DNA from: Porphyromonas circumdentaria
Lineage (GTDB): Bacteria > Bacteroidota > Bacteroidia > Bacteroidales > Porphyromonadaceae
Assembly (NCBI RefSeq): GCF_900167105.1
Contig: NZ_FUXE01000015.1
Location: forward strand, 1-57,135
DNA length: 57,135 bases
Reading direction: 5' to 3'
In this document: positions 24,482 to 32,526 of the stretch, piece by piece
Layout of the letters: every line of letters starts with the position of its first letter
Numbering within the stretch: the first letter of the stretch is position 1
Position numbers and translations under genes: made by a program
Notes under the pieces: model-generated
Seen by the model: the letters and a program-made list of their open reading frames with translations, nothing else
The model's database searches: none
What the model was told of the DNA's origin: nothing

Positions 24482-26701
24482 TTAGAATAGGGGTATTACA
24501 ATTTTTTGCGCCACGCTTTCACCTTTGCTATTGATTGCTCTTACGATGTAGCAAGCTCCTTGGGTCAGTTGCTCGGGAGAACAAGAAGTTCCATCCATAG
24601 CATATACAGCTACCGAATGCATGCCTTCGGGTACAATCAGTTTGCCGTTCACTACGCAGAATAGAGCCTCTACGACCTCGATAGCCTTGGTAGCAGTCGG
24701 TTGCCATGAGCCGTCCCCGAAAGGTAGCGGGAAGCCATCATTCTTACCCTCGAATATCTCCCATGGATAGAAGTCTCTCCCGAGATTGAGTTTCTTTAAG
24801 AGCGTTTCACTCTTCATCTCTGCGGCAGTCATAGCCTCTCCATACAAGGGTTTGTCGGATGTGATCTTGTAAACGTCGCCATTGTAGTAATTGTTCTTAA
24901 GGTTGAATGTTTGAGAGTCGTCCACCGCCCCTACCGTGATGGGGAATACTTCGTCGGTGCCTTCTACGATAGCTGCATTATAGCAGTAGGCAATGTTTAC
25001 CGTAGAGGGAATGCCAGGTTGTAGTAGTCCTGCAATTCCACAGGCCACAGAGCCTTCACTCGAAATTTTACCCGTATTGGCACAGTCTTGTATGGTTATA
25101 GGACCATCTTCTATGTAGCCGACAATACCAGCTATCTGACCACTTCTTGTGTAGATGGAGCCCATATTCACGCACTTAGAAATGGAAGAGCCTTGCACGC
25201 TGTTTACAGCAAGTATACCCCCAGCCCCCATAGAGCTTGTTACCTGTATGGTAGCAGCAGAAGTACACTTTTCTATGGTCGAGGGTTCCCCAAAAGCTCC
25301 ACAGGCAATACCTCCTGCATAAGAGTGCTTGGTAGCAGTTATAGTTACATCTTTCTCGACATGGCAGTCTGAAATATGAGAGCCAATGATAGCTGCTGTA
25401 ATACCACCCACTATGGCGTCGGCTTTGATTCTACTGTCCGATAGAGTTAGGTGCTCGATGCGAGCATTTTTCAAGGAGCCAAACAAAGCTACACCGATGT
25501 AATTCTTTCCGTTGAATTCGAGGGTCAATTTGCTTACTTTGTGCCCTCCTCCATCGTAGTGGCCACTGAAGTAGCGGTTGTTGGTTCCCTGCACTCCAAA
25601 GTTGGTGCCGATAGGTGTCATATTTTTGTAGTTCGACATGTCTATATCGGCTGTTTGCTTGAAGTATTTTCCAGCGAAGGTGTTCTTATCCTCATCGACA
25701 CCAGTGGATAACTCCCACAAGTGCTCTGGGGCACTAATCAGGTAGGGCGACTCTTGAGTACCATCTCCCCCACCAAAGATATAAACCCCTTTTTCGCGAA
25801 CTACCTTGGCACTAAGTTGTAGTTCGGCAGAAAGCTCGCCGCAGACCACTGCAAGGGACGACTTAATTTCTCCCAGAGAGGAGGGGGAACAGGTTATCTC
25901 CAACTCCAAAACGCCAGCAGGCTCTTCTGGAGTAAAGGTGGTCGGTTGAACCGAAAAGAACGCTTTACCCGCCTCTGCAATGTTAATGGTAATAGCCTGA
26001 TTTACGAGGTTCTTGTAGGTTAGAGCTGCCTTTAAGGTTTTGCTTTCTCCCTTGTGCATCTCTCCGAAGACTATTTCTGGTTCGTTGAATTTTAGTACGG
26101 GTTGTGTAGGCTCTTCCTCTTCGTAGTCGCTAATGGCGAGGTTGTCGATGTTGAAAGCCGATTGGAATTTCTTGCCATTCTTCAGATCAAAAGAGGAGTA
26201 GTCGGCACGGATGATGCGTACCAATCCCTCGGTAACATTGACACGTCGGCTGAATTGGCTCACTTCCATACTGGGAGTAAAGGAGTTACCCACGGGAGAC
26301 CACGTAGTTCCCCCATCTTCCGATACTTCCAGAATCCAAGCGATTTGCTTTTGCGCATGTTTCTTGTAGGCACGGTAGTCAAAAGATACGGTGCCTATCC
26401 CCCCTGGTTTATTCTCTTTTAGTTGCAGGTAGGGCATTTCTTTCATGTAGGACTTCTCTCCATAAATACGTGCCGAGCCTTTTCCGTCTACATAGTCGTC
26501 GGCATCTCCATTGCATCGGAGCGAATAGCTTACCCACTTCAAGCCGTTGAGGGTTAGTTCTAACTTTTTGTGTTGATCTCCAATAGCTTTCTTGGCATCT
26601 TCAAAATCGTAACTCCAGTTCTGACTCTCCTGAGCGCAGAGCCTCAATGAAGCGAATAGAGCCAAGCATACAAACAAAAATGCAGTAGTAACTTTTTTCA
26701 T
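24482..26701 (-). CDS. Large secreted GLUG-repeat protein with T9SS-type C-terminal domain
   Basis: 739 residues. Signal peptide 'AFLFVCLALFASLRLCAQES'. After a choice-of-anchor-like beta domain (about 25-195, 'TVSFDYRAYKKHAQKQIAWI') comes an Ig/ASH-like segment (about 200-310, 'EPEIVFGEMHKGESKTLKA'). A GLUG-repeat beta-helix region follows (about 315-640, with 'YDGGGHKVSKLTLEF', 'VGGITAAIIGSHISDCHVEK' and 'AGIVGYIEDGPITIQDCANT'). The end 'VVNGKLIVPEGMHSVAVYAM' and 'YIVRAINSKGESVAQKIVI' looks like a T9SS sorting domain. GLUG and beta-helix proteins are often adhesins; no enzyme motif is visible. Confidence 0.75.
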   Translation of the reverse strand: MKKVTTAFLFVCLALFASLRLCAQESQNWSYDFEDAKKAIGDQHKKLELTLNGLKWVSYSLRCNGDADDYVDGKGSARIYGEKSYMKEMPYLQLKENKPGGIGTVSFDYRAYKKHAQKQIAWILEVSEDGGTTWSPVGNSFTPSMEVSQFSRRVNVTEGLVRIIRADYSSFDLKNGKKFQSAFNIDNLAISDYEEEEPTQPVLKFNEPEIVFGEMHKGESKTLKAALTYKNLVNQAITINIAEAGKAFFSVQPTTFTPEEPAGVLELEITCSPSSLGEIKSSLAVVCGELSAELQLSAKVVREKGVYIFGGGDGTQESPYLISAPEHLWELSTGVDEDKNTFAGKYFKQTADIDMSNYKNMTPIGTNFGVQGTNNRYFSGHYDGGGHKVSKLTLEFNGKNYIGVALFGSLKNARIEHLTLSDSRIKADAIVGGITAAIIGSHISDCHVEKDVTITATKHSYAGGIACGAFGEPSTIEKCTSAATIQVTSSMGAGGILAVNSVQGSSISKCVNMGSIYTRSGQIAGIVGYIEDGPITIQDCANTGKISSEGSVACGIAGLLQPGIPSTVNIAYCYNAAIVEGTDEVFPITVGAVDDSQTFNLKNNYYNGDVYKITSDKPLYGEAMTAAEMKSETLLKKLNLGRDFYPWEIFEGKNDGFPLPFGDGSWQPTATKAIEVVEALFCVVNGKLIVPEGMHSVAVYAMDGTSCSPEQLTQGACYIVRAINSKGESVAQKIVIPLF

Positions 26702-27156
26702 CTCGATTGAATAACTTAAAAATGATTACAGGAGGTTCTATAAATCTCTCTTGCCACAGTTCTCTCGCAGAACCTCTTTAGGCGAGTTTTTCCGTAGTTT
26801 TTTGTTAATGCTCCGAAATTAGTCTTTTTTATTGGTTTGGGGAAATGCTTTTATTTAATTTTTGCGAGTTTCTGGAAAATGTGTTGCGTTGAGATGTTGC
26901 CTAATTTTCCGTTCTTAAAGCCCTACTTGCAGGCTCTCTTCTTGTAACGAATGAGCGTGAGCGATACTCTCTTTTCATGCTTTCTCTCTTTCGTTAAGTC
27001 GTTTCTTGCTCGAGGTTTTTACTTTGCAAGAGAAAGCAAATACACTCTATGGCATATAGATACAAAAAAGCTCCCCCAAAAACTCTCTTAGTGCGAGAAT
27101 CTTTGGGGGAGTTTGTTATTTTGAGCTCTATTCTTTAGCTCAAGAGAAAGACATTT
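26702..27156. other. Intergenic region
   Basis: About 455 bp between minus-strand genes. GAGGTTCT (26732-26739) and AGAACCTC (26769-26776) form an 8-bp stem in the leader of the 739-residue protein gene. The pepD terminator lies at 27065-27111. No gene is supported. Confidence 0.5.
27065..27111 (-). terminator. Intrinsic terminator of pepD
   Basis: On the minus strand CTCCCCCAAA (27111-27102) pairs with TTTGGGGGAG (27080-27071), followed by CTTTTTT. It lies about 45 bp past the pepD stop. Confidence 0.85.
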
Positions 27157-28614
27157 TTATGCCTTAGGAATGTTCTTCAAGACTTCGAGTAAGTGACGCC
27201 AGAAGAGATCTACCGTAGCGATTTCCATACGCTCTACAGGAGAGTGTACATCTCTAAGTGTAGGTCCGAAAGAAACCATATCGAGGTAAGGATACTTAGA
27301 GAGGAAAAGACCGCACTCAAGTCCTGCGTGAATTGCTTTAACAGCTGGTTCCTTACCGAAGAGCTTCTTGTACGCATCGATCGTTACTTGTAGGATAGGA
27401 GAGTTGGGGTTAGGGCTCCAACCTGGGTAGCCATCACGTACTTCTACCTCTGCACCTGCAAGGTCAAACACACTCTTAACCGTGTTACCTACGTCTGCTT
27501 TGAGTGATTCGCTGGACGATCTTTGGCTGGTCTCTACAACAATTTTGTTGTTCTCTTTCATCTTGATAGAGGCAAGGTTGGTAGAGGTCTCTACAAGTCC
27601 TTCGATAGCGTGGCTCATACCCATAACGCCGTGGGGGCATGCGTAGAGTGCCGAGATGAGGCGTTGTGTAGTATCTCTGTCGATGATACGTGTAGGATTC
27701 TCTACAGAAGAGAGTGTAACCTTTACGTTAGGATCTACTACTTCCAGCTCGGTACGTACATCTGCATCCAATTCGTTGATAAGGATAGCCAATTCTTCCT
27801 TACGATTCATAGGTACTCCGATAAGAGCCATCGCTTCACGAGCAATAGCGTTGTGGAGGTTACCTCCGTCTATCTGTGCCAATACCAAAGGCATCTTTTC
27901 GCGGATGGCATAGAGGGCACGGTTGAGAATCTTGTTGGCAGAGCCTAAACCTACGTGGATATCGCCGCCTGAGTGTCCGCCTTTAAGCCCGCTTACGTTA
28001 ATCTTTCCGTAGAAGTAGTCGGCAGGCGTAGCCTCGGTTGTGTAGTTGAAAGTAGCAGTTGTACCCATACCTCCTGCGCAACCGATAAACATTTCGCCCT
28101 CATCCTCACTATCGAGGTTGAGCAAAATGGTACCTTTGATGAATCCAGGGGCCAAGTTCATCGCTCCCGTAAGACCTGTCTCTTCGTCTACTGTGAATAG
28201 ACACTCGATAGGTCCATGCTCTAAGCTGTCGTCGTCGAGCAGTGCCAACTCTGCCGCTACACCGATACCGTTATCGGCTCCGAGTGTGGTTCCTTCTGCA
28301 CGTACCCACTCTCCGTCGATTACGGTGCGTATAGGGTCTGTGTCGAAGTTGTGTACTGTATCGTTGTTTTTCTCGCATACCATGTCCACATGGCTTTGGA
28401 GTACTACGGTCTTAAGATTTTCGTATCCGGGAGTTGCCGCCTTCCTAATTACGATGTTGCCAGCTTCATCTTGGCTGTAATCGAGTTTACGATCTTCGGC
28501 AAACTTCTTGAGGTATGCCAAAATCTTTTCTTCTTTCTTAGAGGGGCGTGGTACCTGAGTGATTTCGTGGAAGTAACGCCAGACAAGTTCAGGTTTTAGG
28601 TCCGTAATGTTCAT
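27157..28614 (-). CDS. pepD: Aminoacyl-histidine dipeptidase (M20 family)
   Basis: 485 residues, full length for cytosolic non-specific dipeptidase PepD, a di-zinc M20 peptidase. Metal and catalytic motifs: 'VVLQSHVDMVCEKN' (His, Asp), 'GTTLGADNGIGVAAELAL' (bridging Asp), 'LFTVDEETGLTGA' (catalytic and metal Glu), 'LLNLDSEDEGEMFIG' and 'VKAIHAGLECGLF'. The lid domain has 'NVSGLKGGHSGGDIHVGLG'. It releases amino acids from dipeptides, fitting an asaccharolytic, peptide-using bacterium. Transcribed alone, divergent from the small-membrane-protein operon. Confidence 0.96.
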   Translation of the reverse strand: MNITDLKPELVWRYFHEITQVPRPSKKEEKILAYLKKFAEDRKLDYSQDEAGNIVIRKAATPGYENLKTVVLQSHVDMVCEKNNDTVHNFDTDPIRTVIDGEWVRAEGTTLGADNGIGVAAELALLDDDSLEHGPIECLFTVDEETGLTGAMNLAPGFIKGTILLNLDSEDEGEMFIGCAGGMGTTATFNYTTEATPADYFYGKINVSGLKGGHSGGDIHVGLGSANKILNRALYAIREKMPLVLAQIDGGNLHNAIAREAMALIGVPMNRKEELAILINELDADVRTELEVVDPNVKVTLSSVENPTRIIDRDTTQRLISALYACPHGVMGMSHAIEGLVETSTNLASIKMKENNKIVVETSQRSSSESLKADVGNTVKSVFDLAGAEVEVRDGYPGWSPNPNSPILQVTIDAYKKLFGKEPAVKAIHAGLECGLFLSKYPYLDMVSFGPTLRDVHSPVERMEIATVDLFWRHLLEVLKNIPKA

Positions 28615-28659
28615 TGCTTTGTTATATAAATTTTAGTTCAATTCTTCTAATTCATTCCC

Positions 28660-28690
28660 TTTGTCTTATGGGAGTAATATACTAACTTTG
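28660..28690 (+). promoter_or_regulatory. Promoter of the small membrane protein - ompH - DUF805 run
   Basis: TTTG (28660-28663), 19-bp spacer, TAACTTTG (28683-28690): close to the Bacteroidetes consensus. The start of transcription should lie near 28697, about 15 nt before the ATG. Confidence 0.75.
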
Positions 28691-28712
28691 CCTTGTGCAA
28701 ATATAAGACAAA

Positions 28713-28922
28713 ATGATGATATTGCTCCTTATTACGCTCTTGATAGTCGGTATCGCACTCCTCCTTTTGGGGGTACGCGTTTTTTTCGTGCGCGGGGGTT
28801 CTTTCCCCGATACGCATATCGAGTCGAGCAAAGCTTTACAAAAGAAAGGGATCGGATGCGCCAACAAACAGTTGGAAGATGCTACCCATCGGCGCAATCT
28901 CTTTGATCGTATGGACGAATAA
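28713..28922 (+). CDS. Small conserved single-pass membrane protein
   Basis: 69 residues: one N-terminal membrane helix (about 2-25, 'LLLITLLIVGIALLLLGVRV'), then a cytoplasmic or periplasmic tail with 'GGSFPDTHIESSKALQKKGI' and a single Cys ('GIGCANKQ'). I recall the FPxTHI...KGIxC pattern from many Bacteroidales genomes, where the protein has no known function. It has its own strong promoter. It is followed after 53 bp by the ompH-like gene, which may be cotranscribed. Confidence 0.75.
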   Translation: MMILLLITLLIVGIALLLLGVRVFFVRGGSFPDTHIESSKALQKKGIGCANKQLEDATHRRNLFDRMDE

Positions 28923-28975
28923 GATTTCTTAAAAACTAACACTGGTCGTAAGACCCTAATTCAACGAAGTATAGT

Positions 28976-29626
28976 ATGCAAAAATTCTCTCTCAAATTAT
29001 CTGGCACTCTCTTGGGTACTTTTCTTATTTTCCTCGCTCCCTCTTGCTCTCAGGGCGGGAAGAACGATACTCCTGCTGGGGCAAAAGGAGCCGTTACACA
29101 GGAGGCTACCGTGGCACCCACTGCTCTTAAAGTCGCTTACGTACAGCTCGACTCTGTGCTCAATAATTACCAACAGTACAAAGATATGCAGCAGAGACTC
29201 GAGAAGAAGGGCAATGATAGTCGTGCCTCACTGACGGCAAAGATGAATGCCTTGCAACGTGCGGGGGCAGACTTTCAACAGAAACTGCAAAACAATCAGT
29301 TCCTAACCCGTGAAGCAGCAGAGGCAGAGCAGAATCGCCTTATGAAAATGGAGCAGGAAGTGCAGAAACTCAACGCTACTCTCTCGGAACAAATGCTCAA
29401 AGAGCAACAGGCTGCTGAGGAGAAACTCTACAATACCATAAAGGAACGTATTGCCGAGCTCAATAAAGAGTGGGGGTATGATTTGATCCTCACCAACGTA
29501 CGTGCCGACAATATGCTCTATGGCAACCCCGATTTAGACATCACGGGAGCGGTAATAGCTGGCCTGAACGAGGGCTATACCCAAGAGGCAACCCCTGAGG
29601 CTACACCTGCTCCTGCGAAAAAGTAG
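28976..29626 (+). CDS. OmpH/Skp-like periplasmic chaperone, as a lipoprotein
   Basis: 216 residues. The signal peptide ends in a lipobox 'APSCSQGG' (Cys about 25). The core (about 55-195) is a Skp/OmpH coiled coil: 'VAYVQLDSVLNNYQQYKDMQ', a long charged helix rich in Q/E/K, and 'WGYDLILTNVRADNMLYGNP'. The tail 'EATPEATPAPAKK' is proline/alanine rich. Skp binds unfolded outer-membrane proteins in the periplasm. Lipid anchoring differs from E. coli Skp but is seen in Bacteroidales paralogues. Confidence 0.88.
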   Translation: MQKFSLKLSGTLLGTFLIFLAPSCSQGGKNDTPAGAKGAVTQEATVAPTALKVAYVQLDSVLNNYQQYKDMQQRLEKKGNDSRASLTAKMNALQRAGADFQQKLQNNQFLTREAAEAEQNRLMKMEQEVQKLNATLSEQMLKEQQAAEEKLYNTIKERIAELNKEWGYDLILTNVRADNMLYGNPDLDITGAVIAGLNEGYTQEATPEATPAPAKK

Positions 29627-29657
29627 GAAACAAAACATCTAAACCCGAACACTTGTT

Positions 29658-30683
29658 ATGAAACTTTTTTACATTCTTGTTGGCCATCAGCAAGAGGGTC
29701 CGCTCTCTTTGCAAGAGGTCTTAGAGCGTAATCTGCCCGATGAAACGCTCGTTTGGTGCCAAGATTGGGCGCAATGGCAACCCTTTGCCTCGGTGAAAGA
29801 GGCTTTGGAAATGGAACTTGCCTCCCTGCAGAGTGGGGCAGACCCCTATTTCCTCTCTACGCTTACCGAACGTCTGGGCTCTTTTTCGCTTGAGGAGTTG
29901 GAGCGCCAGCCTCATTTGTTACAGCAAGCAACCTTGGTGTGGAAAAAAGGTATGCCCTCGTGGGTGGAGGTTGATAAGATCGAGGAGTTACGGCGTATCA
30001 AAGAGCGTTTCTCCTCGGAAAGAGCTACCCCAAGTACATCTCAAACAGACGGAGAGAGCCAGCGAGAGCAGGGCAATGAACCCCCTCCGATAGATCCCTC
30101 TTTTCATAGTCACAGAGAGAGCTCACAAGGGCTCTTTGGAGAGGTGCCTCCTTCGGCGCGTGGTGTCAAAGCAGACTCTTTGTGGCACTACTTTACTCGT
30201 GGCTTCACGGAGCGTTTTGCCTCTTTCTCGGGGCGCGCTCGCCGCAGTGAGTTCTGGGGCTTTGTCCTTTTCTATTATATCTTCTCTCGTTTCTTTTCTT
30301 TCTTGGGCAGAGGAGTGTGGTGTACGGGAAGATCTATCTTTTGCTTCCCTCGATTTCATACATGGAACGCGAGAATAGAGGGCTTTTTCTCGGATATGAT
30401 GGCACGATTGAACGGTTTTCTTGAGACTTTCTTTTCGTGGATGGGTTTCTCGGCTCTAACTTTCTTAGATGCTATCTTGATGTTGGTGTCTCTCCTTCTG
30501 CTGATACCTTTACTGGCAGTGGCTGTGCGCCGACTGCACGATGCGGGTTACTCTGGGTGGTACCTTCTTTTAGGGCTAATCCCCCTTGTTGGATGGATAT
30601 TCCTGCTGATTCTCTTCTGCAAAGATAGTGTGAGAGGTGTCAATAGATATGGAGTAGCTCCCAAGTACCCCAACGAGGCTTGA
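29658..30683 (+). CDS. GYF-domain and DUF805 membrane protein
   Basis: 341 residues. An N-terminal GYF_2 domain (about 1-50, 'YILVGHQQEGPLSLQEVLER', 'WCQDWAQWQPF') is followed by a second degenerate GYF-like segment (about 60-115, 'ATLVWKKGMPSWVEV'), a low-complexity linker (about 120-170) and a C-terminal DUF805 domain with several membrane helices (about 175-335): 'RRSEFWGFVLFYYIFSRFF', 'RRLHDAGYSGWYLLLGLIPL'. GYF domains bind peptides; DUF805 proteins are inner-membrane proteins of unknown function. It starts 31 bp after the OmpH-like stop. Confidence 0.85.
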   Translation: MKLFYILVGHQQEGPLSLQEVLERNLPDETLVWCQDWAQWQPFASVKEALEMELASLQSGADPYFLSTLTERLGSFSLEELERQPHLLQQATLVWKKGMPSWVEVDKIEELRRIKERFSSERATPSTSQTDGESQREQGNEPPPIDPSFHSHRESSQGLFGEVPPSARGVKADSLWHYFTRGFTERFASFSGRARRSEFWGFVLFYYIFSRFFSFLGRGVWCTGRSIFCFPRFHTWNARIEGFFSDMMARLNGFLETFFSWMGFSALTFLDAILMLVSLLLLIPLLAVAVRRLHDAGYSGWYLLLGLIPLVGWIFLLILFCKDSVRGVNRYGVAPKYPNEA

Positions 30684-30753
30684 AATCGTTACATATAGGT
30701 AAATTCTATAGCTAAATAGATGCTATCTTAATGTCTTATGGTGAGTAATTATA

Positions 30754-30761
30754 TACCTTTG
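30754..30761 (+). promoter_or_regulatory. Putative -7 box of the rubredoxin gene
   Basis: TACCTTTG lies about 36 bp before the rubredoxin ATG. No clear -33 box was found. Confidence 0.5.
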
Positions 30762-30796
30762 CCACTGCTTAGAAAAATAAAAAAGGAAGTAAAGAT

Positions 30797-30967
30797 ATGA
30801 GTATGCAAAAGTATATTTGTGAGCCATGTGGTTATATTTATGACCCAGCTGAAGGAGATCCAGATAGCGGTATCGCTCCAGGAACACCATTTGAAGCCAT
30901 TCCAGACGATTGGTCTTGCCCCGTGTGTGGTGCAGAGAAGAGTGACTTCGAGCCTTATTTCGATTAA
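30797..30967 (+). CDS. Rubredoxin
   Basis: 56 residues, read from ATG 30797 to TAA 30965-30967. Both iron-binding CxxC knuckles are present: '[17 protein letters not shown]' near the N-terminus and '[13 protein letters not shown]' near the C-terminus, with '[17 protein letters not shown]' giving the aromatic core. A one-Fe electron carrier of the cytoplasm, used in anaerobes for oxygen and superoxide detoxification. The purine-rich 'AAAAGGAAGTAAAG' before the ATG is a plausible ribosome site. The gene has its own -7 box and terminator. Partner (rubrerythrin, superoxide reductase) is not in the window. Confidence 0.95.
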   Translation: MSMQKYICEPCGYIYDPAEGDPDSGIAPGTPFEAIPDDWSCPVCGAEKSDFEPYFD

Positions 30968-31013
30968 AGGATAAAGGTTTACAATACCTTACAAGTTTTG
31001 AATTACACAGAAG

Positions 31014-31049
31014 CTCCGATGAGGGAATCTCTCTTGTCGGAGTTTTTTT
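31014..31049 (+). terminator. Intrinsic terminator of the rubredoxin gene
   Basis: CTCCGA (31014-31019) pairs with TCGGAG (31037-31042), followed by T7. Confidence 0.8.
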
Positions 31050-31246
31050 GTCTATATATAACCTCCCCATAGCGTGCAGGGGCATATCGCAGGCGGTTTG
31101 CCGCTTCTAATAGCTGCTTTCCTACTTCTTTATGTCCCTACGGCAGTCTTTTTATAATGCCTCAAAGGGGAGGTGTGAGGCGCATTTTGATGAATGCTCT
31201 ATGAGGTTGATTATAGGTGCGTTATGATGCTGTACGAGAGCCTAAA

Positions 31247-31378
31247 AGTTTGCATACGAGCGAACTCGAGTTTCCTCCTGTGCAAACTTGAGTTACCATA
31301 CGAGGGAACTTTCGTTTAGACCTATGCAAACTTCGCTTAATACTCGTGCAAACGTTGTACAACAGACGTGCTTACAAA
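31247..31378. repeat. 22-bp tandem repeats (locus 3), the longest array
   Basis: Six consecutive 22-bp units start at 31247, 31269, 31291, 31313, 31335 and 31357. Units one to three begin AGTT(T/A); four and five keep a GCAAACnTT core; the last is decayed. Consensus AGTTTCCnnCnnTGCAAACTTn. The unit sequence varies, the 22-bp spacing does not. Confidence 0.8.
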
Positions 31379-31498
31379 AGATAGAACCCATGGCATCGAA
31401 ACGTAAAGGGCTTTTTGCCTGGAAAAAACTACTGGAAAAATCCCTAACCCATCTCAAAAAAGGGGATAAAAAGGCACTATAATCATAACAAGTGGGGA

Positions 31499-31529
31499 TT
31501 GTCTATCCTCTTACTACTCAATACTTTTG
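31499..31529 (+). promoter_or_regulatory. Promoter of the methyltransferase gene
   Basis: TTG (31499-31501), 20-bp spacer, TACTTTTG (31522-31529). It implies a transcript start near 31536 and an untranslated leader of about 110 nt. Confidence 0.6.
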
Positions 31530-31537
31530 CTCCCGTT

Positions 31538-31621
31538 GTTACTTCTTATCACTCGCACCTCCTCGTAGGGGGTGTGCATTCCCTTGCCCGATAGTTATCG
31601 AGCATTAGCGGGAGAAGTAAC
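31538..31621 (+). promoter_or_regulatory. Multi-hairpin mRNA leader before the methyltransferase gene
   Basis: GTTACTTCT (31538-31546) and AGAAGTAAC (31613-31621) form a perfect 9-bp closing stem. Inside it are a GC-rich imperfect hairpin around 31554-31577 (GCACCTCC ... GGGGGTGTGC) and CGATA-GT-TATCG (31590-31601). A further palindrome CGAGTAACTCG follows at 31622-31632, and the start codon is at 31648. This resembles a junction-type regulatory RNA. No known riboswitch class was recognised; function is inferred. Confidence 0.4.
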
Positions 31622-31647
31622 CGAGTAACTCGTAGCTTAAACAGTAG

Positions 31648-32490
31648 ATGCAAAAGATAGAAACAAGATTGAGCAACGTGCCCGAGACCATGCTCATAAC
31701 CCTCTGGGCTAAAGCGATAGAGACCAACCGTACAGATGCCTTGCTTAGAGATTGGAAAGCACTGGAACTGATGCGGAAGATAGAGTACGATTTTTCTAAG
31801 TTCAAAAAGGCGAAGTTCTCTCAAGCTGGGTGTGTAGTGCGCGCTCGACTTATCGATGCCGAGATAGAGCGTTTCTTGTCGCTTCACCCCGATGCTGTGG
31901 TGATACAGTTAGGAGCTGGGCTTGATGCCCGTTACGAACGTTTGGGATGCCCCGAAGTTACCCACTGGTACGATTTAGACTTGGACGAGGCGACCCAATT
32001 GCGCCGTACCCTACTTGCCGAGAGTGAGCGCAATACGTTCCTTTCGGCCTCTCTTTTCGATACTGAGTGGATGGAGCAAGTGCGTGCGCATAATAAGCCT
32101 ACACTCGTTGTCATAGAGGGAGTGCTGATGTACTTTGCCCCCGCGGAGGTGAAAGCCTTTTTCCAAAATCTCTGTACCCACTTGGATAATGCGACGATAC
32201 TTTTTGATATGCTCGCTTATGCTCTGGTGGGGCGCGCGAAACAGCACGACTCGCTCTCGAAGGTGAGTCCCGATGTTGAGTTCAAATGGTCATTATTAGA
32301 GAGCCGTGAGATGGAGACTTGGCACGAGAAAATTAAGCTGGAAAAGGAGTATTACATGAGTGATTATTGCGAAAATCGCTATCCAATCCTCTTTCGGGCA
32401 CTTTATAAAATACCCTATTTTTGGCGTCGTTGTAATCAACGCATCGTGCGCTTGGGCATTACGGCTCTCGATACCACCCCACGAGCCTAA
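31648..32490 (+). CDS. SAM-dependent methyltransferase (LCMT/PPM1-like family)
   Basis: 280 residues of the leucine carboxyl methyltransferase-like family (TcmP/PPM1 type). SAM motif I is 'AVVIQLGAGLDARYERLG', followed by 'WYDLDLDEATQLRR' and motif 'PTLVVIEGVLMYFAPAEVKA'. N-terminal helices ('VPETMLITLWAKAIET') are typical. In bacteria these proteins methylate carboxyl or hydroxyl groups of small molecules or, rarely, proteins; the substrate cannot be told. It is preceded by a 110-nt foldable leader. It ends near a convergent glycosyltransferase gene (-). Confidence 0.88.
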   Translation: MQKIETRLSNVPETMLITLWAKAIETNRTDALLRDWKALELMRKIEYDFSKFKKAKFSQAGCVVRARLIDAEIERFLSLHPDAVVIQLGAGLDARYERLGCPEVTHWYDLDLDEATQLRRTLLAESERNTFLSASLFDTEWMEQVRAHNKPTLVVIEGVLMYFAPAEVKAFFQNLCTHLDNATILFDMLAYALVGRAKQHDSLSKVSPDVEFKWSLLESREMETWHEKIKLEKEYYMSDYCENRYPILFRALYKIPYFWRRCNQRIVRLGITALDTTPRA

Positions 32491-32526
32491 AAGCCGACGT
32501 ATCCCTCTCTCGGGAGTGGCGGCAAG

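Larger units (their letters stand above)
30968..31647. other. Intergenic region with repeats and a structured leader
   Basis: About 680 bp. In order: rubredoxin terminator (31014-31049), six-unit 22-bp array (31247-31378), promoter (31499-31529) and the foldable leader of the methyltransferase gene (31538-31621). Open frames in the array are not supported as genes. Confidence 0.6.

Noticed and set aside
30723-31085. 120-residue minus-strand frame over the rubredoxin gene
   Set aside because: Antisense to a clear rubredoxin with both CxxC motifs.
31288-31482. 64-residue frame starting inside the 22-bp array
   Set aside because: Its first half is repeat sequence and the rest lacks any recognisable feature.
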